From contig UQRP01000055.1 of the NCBI GenBank assembly GCA_900543585.1, forward strand, positions 1 through 9,136: a DNA stretch of 9,136 nucleotides, written 5' to 3'. Of the stretch, positions 6,616-9,136 are shown one piece after another. Source of the DNA: an uncultured Prevotella sp. (lineage in GTDB: Bacteria > Bacteroidota > Bacteroidia > Bacteroidales > Bacteroidaceae). Numbering within the stretch: position 1 is the first letter of the stretch; every line of letters begins with the position of its first letter. Both the position numbers and the translations under genes were made by a program. The notes beneath the pieces were generated by a model. That model was not told where the DNA came from. It did no database searches and saw only the letters and a program-made list of their open reading frames with translations.

Positions 6616-6700
6616 TGGCGAATGCCAACGATATCTGTGGCAAATGCCAACGAAATGCACGGCAAATGCCACGGATGTCTGTGGCATTTGCCGTGCAAGG
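6616..6700. repeat. 22-bp tandem array with 17-bp perfect hairpin
   Basis: Three 22-bp units (6616-6637, 6638-6659, 6660-6681) share the core GGC(A/G)AATGCCA, and a partial fourth unit (from 6682) carries the core in reverse orientation (GGCATTTGCC). As a result 6656-6672 and 6681-6697 form a perfect 17-bp inverted repeat with an 8-nt loop. On the minus strand this hairpin starts 27 nt after the fructokinase stop and is followed by TTTCGTT, so it could act as a terminator for the transporter-kinase operon or protect its 3' end. Confidence 0.8.
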
Positions 6701-6724
6701 TATGGGTATATGCTCAAAAAGGTC

Positions 6725-7600
6725 TTACTTTGTCAACTCTTCCGGCAGCTTGGGCATGGCACCTTTTTGTGTGCATACGAAGGCGCTGACCTTTACAGCA
6801 CGCTCATGAGCCTCCTTGATGGTCTTGCCGGCAAGCAGACATGCTGTGAAGGCTCCTGTGAAGGAGTCACCGGCACCTACGGTATCGGCAACCTCGACTT
6901 TGGGTGTGGGCATGAAGCTTGTCTCGCCATCGGGCACGAATACGTAGCTGCCATTGGTGCCACAGGTCAGCACGACCATCTTGAAATGATAGCGGTGCAG
7001 GAGAATGCGGCACTTCTCTTCCATGTCCAGACCGGGATAGTCGAAGAGACGGCCGATGGTGACAAGCTCCTCGTCATTAATCTTCAGGATGTTGGCTTTC
7101 TGCATGCTCTCGCGCAGAATCTCCTTGTTGTAGAAGTTGCCACGCAGGTTGATGTCGAAAATCTTCAGGCAGTCAGCAGGTGTGGCGCTGAGGAACTGAT
7201 GAATGGTCTTTCTCGAAGCCTCACTTCTCTGAGCCAGCGATCCGAAGCAGACGGTGCGGGCCTCCTTAGCGATGGCCTCCATCTCGGGTGTGAAGGGAAT
7301 ATGGTCCCAGGCAACATCTGGGGTAAATGTGTAGGTGGGCACACCCTCAGCGTCTAAGGTCACCTTCACTGTACCTGTAGGATAGGGCACACGCGGGATG
7401 ATATACTTCAGCCCGTTGTTGTCAAAGGTTTCCAGCGCCTTGTCGCCAAGGGCATCGTTACCCACGGCACTGACGGCCATGGCATCAAAGCCGAACTGAC
7501 TTGCGTGATAGGCAAAGTTGGCGGGAGCGCCACCAAGCTTTGCGCCTTCGGGAAGTACATCATAGAGTACCTCGCCTAAACCGATGATTTGTCTTGTCAT
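6725..7600 (-). CDS. PfkB-family carbohydrate kinase, probable fructokinase
   Basis: A 291-residue cytoplasmic sugar kinase of the ribokinase/PfkB family, expected to convert fructose and ATP to fructose 6-phosphate. The N-terminal signature is GGAPANFAYHASQFG (23-37), where PANFAYH is characteristic of bacterial fructokinases. DINLRGNFY is at 149-157, and the NxxE motif (NDEE, 175-178) for Mg/ATP coordination is present. The C-terminal PfkB signature DTVGAGDSFTGAF (239-251) holds the catalytic base Asp245 and the anion hole GAGD. Length is normal. The start ATG (7598-7600) lies one base after the transporter stop (TGA-T-ATG), so the two are co-transcribed and probably coupled; no strong Shine-Dalgarno is seen. 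The nearby GH32 gene and transporter support fructose as substrate, though 2-keto-3-deoxygluconate or ribose kinases share this fold. Confidence 0.88.
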   Translation of the reverse strand: MTRQIIGLGEVLYDVLPEGAKLGGAPANFAYHASQFGFDAMAVSAVGNDALGDKALETFDNNGLKYIIPRVPYPTGTVKVTLDAEGVPTYTFTPDVAWDHIPFTPEMEAIAKEARTVCFGSLAQRSEASRKTIHQFLSATPADCLKIFDINLRGNFYNKEILRESMQKANILKINDEELVTIGRLFDYPGLDMEEKCRILLHRYHFKMVVLTCGTNGSYVFVPDGETSFMPTPKVEVADTVGAGDSFTGAFTACLLAGKTIKEAHERAVKVSAFVCTQKGAMPKLPEELTK

Positions 7601-7601
7601 A

Positions 7602-8810
7602 TCAATATCTTACTTTATTTATAAACGTGAAGAGGTAAACCACACCTACTGCCATAACGGCTACAGCGCCTATCTGGCTGGCCACGGCGTCGCTGGCAAA
7701 GCCCATGAAGAGTGGGAAGACGGTGCCACCGAAGAGGCCCATAATCATCAGTCCGCTGATGGCATTCTTTTTCTCCGGCATATAGAGCAGGGCCTGCGAG
7801 AATATCATGGAGAAGACGTTGGAGTTGCCATAGCCTACGCAGGCAATGCCGCAGTAGAGCAGCCATTTTGCTGTCTCCGGGTCGCCGGCTGTAGAGGCTG
7901 TGGCCATGAGAATCATGCTCAGTGCCATGAGGCAGATGGAGATGATGAAGAAAGTGCGCGTCTTGAGGATGCGGAGGAAGAGCGTACCGGTGAGGCAGCC
8001 GATGGTACGGAAGAGGAAGTAAAGACTTCCGGCAAAGGCAGCGTCCTGCAGGGCCTGTCCGGCATACTGCTGGAGTAGCTTCGGTGCTGTGGCATTAACG
8101 CCTACGTCAATACCTACATGGCACATGATGCCAAAGAAGCAGAGCAGCACGTAGGTGTTGCCTAAGAGCTTGAAGGTGTCGATATAGTCACGGCCTATGG
8201 ATTTCTGCTCAGCGGGAGTCTCGGCGTCGTGGTTCTCCTCATGGATGGTTGTGCCTGCAAGGAGCACAGAGGCCAAGATGCCTAACACCATATAGATGGG
8301 GAAGAGAATCTTCCAGCCCAGTCCAAACTCAGGGATGGCGTGTGAGGCTCCCCAGGCAGCGATGATAGGTGCCATGAATGAAGCAATGGCCTTGACAAAC
8401 TGGCCGAAGGTCAGTGTGGAGGCGAGATGGCCTTTCACGAGTGAGGAGACAAGGGGGTTGAGAGAAGTCTGCATCAGTGCATTGCCAATGCCCAAGAGGG
8501 AGAAGGCAATGAGGATGACGGCAAAATTCTCAGTAAAGATGGGCAACAGCAGTGATACAATGGTCACAATCAGCGACAGCATTACCGTCTTTTTGCGGCC
8601 TATCTTATTCATCAGCACGCCCGTGGGCACGGAGAAGATGAGGAACCAGAAGAAGACGAGGGAAGGCATGAGGTTGGCGATGGAGTCGTTGAGTCCAAGG
8701 TCTTCCTTGACGAAGTTGGATGCGGTGCCTACCAGGTCGACGAAGCCCATGGCGAAGAAGCAGAACATCGCAGAGACAATAGCAAATTTGCTTGTATTGG
8801 TTTTGTCCAT
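7602..8810 (-). CDS. MFS sugar transporter, probable fructose permease
   Basis: A 402-residue major facilitator protein of the FucP-like group, predicted to carry a monosaccharide across the inner membrane with protons. Hydrophobic segments are spread through the length as expected for 12 helices. The loop after the second helix carries motif A (GVLMNKIGRKK, 64-74). TSLNPLVSSL (115-124) recalls the LNPL stretch of FucP-type proteins. A hydrophilic central loop (about 188-212) separates the two halves. The N-terminus has no cleaved signal. The gene is followed one base later by the fructokinase and preceded by a GH32 gene, the order known for the Bacteroides fructan locus, which makes fructose the likeliest substrate. 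Fucose, glucose or galactose cannot be ruled out from sequence alone. Its own promoter -7 element is at 8851-8858. Confidence 0.87.
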   Translation of the reverse strand: MDKTNTSKFAIVSAMFCFFAMGFVDLVGTASNFVKEDLGLNDSIANLMPSLVFFWFLIFSVPTGVLMNKIGRKKTVMLSLIVTIVSLLLPIFTENFAVILIAFSLLGIGNALMQTSLNPLVSSLVKGHLASTLTFGQFVKAIASFMAPIIAAWGASHAIPEFGLGWKILFPIYMVLGILASVLLAGTTIHEENHDAETPAEQKSIGRDYIDTFKLLGNTYVLLCFFGIMCHVGIDVGVNATAPKLLQQYAGQALQDAAFAGSLYFLFRTIGCLTGTLFLRILKTRTFFIISICLMALSMILMATASTAGDPETAKWLLYCGIACVGYGNSNVFSMIFSQALLYMPEKKNAISGLMIMGLFGGTVFPLFMGFASDAVASQIGAVAVMAVGVVYLFTFINKVRY

Positions 8811-8850
8811 TGCGTGAATGAAATTATTTGTTTTAGCTTAAAGATTGCTG

Positions 8851-8858
8851 CAAAGTTA
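8851..8858 (-). promoter_or_regulatory. Putative -7 element for the transporter-kinase operon
   Basis: The minus strand reads TAACTTTG here, matching TAnnTTTG, about 40 nt before the transporter ATG. No TTTG is seen 19-21 nt further upstream, so the promoter may need an activator or be weak. The surrounding 8811-8950 is A+T-rich and contains no gene. Confidence 0.5.
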
Positions 8859-8957
8859 AGAAAGAAAAAGTATAAATGAGGGATTTCGATTATTTTTTTT
8901 CGATGTTTTTGTAAAGATGAAACAATAGTGCAAGACTTTATATCAAAATTGCAAGTA

Positions 8958-8987
8958 GAGAAAAGGGCCGGTGTGAGACCGGCCCTT
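8958..8987 (-). terminator. Intrinsic terminator behind the GH32 gene
   Basis: AAGGGCCGGT (8963-8972) and ACCGGCCCTT (8978-8987) form a perfect 10-bp G+C-rich stem with a 5-nt loop. On the minus strand it is followed by TTTTCTCT. It lies 21 nt after the GH32 stop and separates that gene from the transporter-kinase unit. Confidence 0.85.
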
Positions 8988-9008
8988 GTTCACGGTGATC
9001 GTCAGCTA

Positions 9009-9136
9009 TTATTTCAAGTTGTAGATTTTTGCTTTTCCGCCTTTCACCGTCAGCCTGTTGTAAGGCTCAGTGGGGAAGACAATGTTTGTCATGGCCATTT
9101 TACCGTCAGCGTCGAAGACTTCGATGCTGCTCTTGT
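9009..9136 (-). CDS. GH32 fructan hydrolase, C-terminal end only
   Basis: Only the last 41 residues are in the window; the gene runs off the right edge. The frame reads KSSIEVFDADGKMAM, then TNIVFPTEPYN, LTVKGGKAKIYNLK and a double stop (TAA TAG). SSIEVF followed by a small turn and MTN-(I/L)-VFPTEPY is the pattern of the C-terminal beta-sandwich of glycoside hydrolase family 32 (levanases, inulinases, sucrose-6-phosphate hydrolases). The catalytic five-bladed propeller is outside the window, so endo/exo mode and localisation cannot be judged. The fructose transporter and kinase genes next to it support a role in fructan or sucrose breakdown. Levan versus inulin specificity is unknown. Confidence 0.78.
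   Translation of the reverse strand, partial: KSSIEVFDADGKMAMTNIVFPTEPYNRLTVKGGKAKIYNLK

Noticed and set aside
6616..6700. Possible CRISPR array
   Set aside because: The 22-bp units are contiguous, without unique spacers, and no cas genes are present.
6194..7357. Plus-strand open frame of 387 codons
   Set aside because: It crosses the end of res, the tRNA-Leu gene and the antisense of fructokinase, whose family motifs are unambiguous.
7584..8078. Plus-strand open frame of 164 codons
   Set aside because: It is antisense to the MFS transporter and has no recognisable protein features.

Overview
The window looks like a piece of a Bacteroidales chromosome, most likely Prevotella/Segatella or a close relative. 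Three things point there. The promoters fit the Bacteroidetes pattern (TTTG, about 19-20 nt, TAnnTTTG). The genes mostly lack strong Shine-Dalgarno sequences. The right-hand genes have the same order as part of the fructan-utilisation locus known from Bacteroides. The genus is an inference; no rRNA or other marker is present.

Left part (1-637): a HigBA-type toxin-antitoxin pair. The toxin reading frame looks short at its N-terminus and overlaps the antitoxin gene by 14 bp. Next comes a long non-coding stretch (638-1520) rich in structure. It holds a hairpin with related repeats at the end of higA, a set of nested inverted repeats (A/A' and B/B', 768-1150) around a tract of about 91% A+T, a Bacteroidetes-type promoter (1198-1228), and a leader of about 285 nt that can fold into a long hairpin and into alternative, mutually exclusive hairpins before the mod start codon.

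Middle (1521-6312): a complete two-gene type III restriction-modification system. Mod is a beta-class DNA adenine methyltransferase and Res is an SF2 helicase with a PD-(D/E)xK nuclease domain. The genes are 19 bp apart with a strong Shine-Dalgarno before res. The centre of mod is much richer in A+T than its flanks, as expected if the target-recognition region has been swapped. TA pair plus R-M system together look like a small defence island ending at a tRNA gene.

Right part (6313-9136), all on the minus strand: a terminator, tRNA-Leu(CAA) with a good promoter, a 22-bp tandem repeat with a strong hairpin, then a PfkB-type fructokinase, an MFS sugar (probably fructose) transporter, and the last 41 residues of a GH32 fructan hydrolase. 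The proposed flow is that GH32 releases fructose from fructan or sucrose, the MFS protein brings it across the inner membrane, and the kinase phosphorylates it. Transporter and kinase form one transcription unit (TGA-T-ATG junction). GH32 ends in its own terminator.

The main unexplained features are the structured mod leader and the nested inverted repeats upstream of it.
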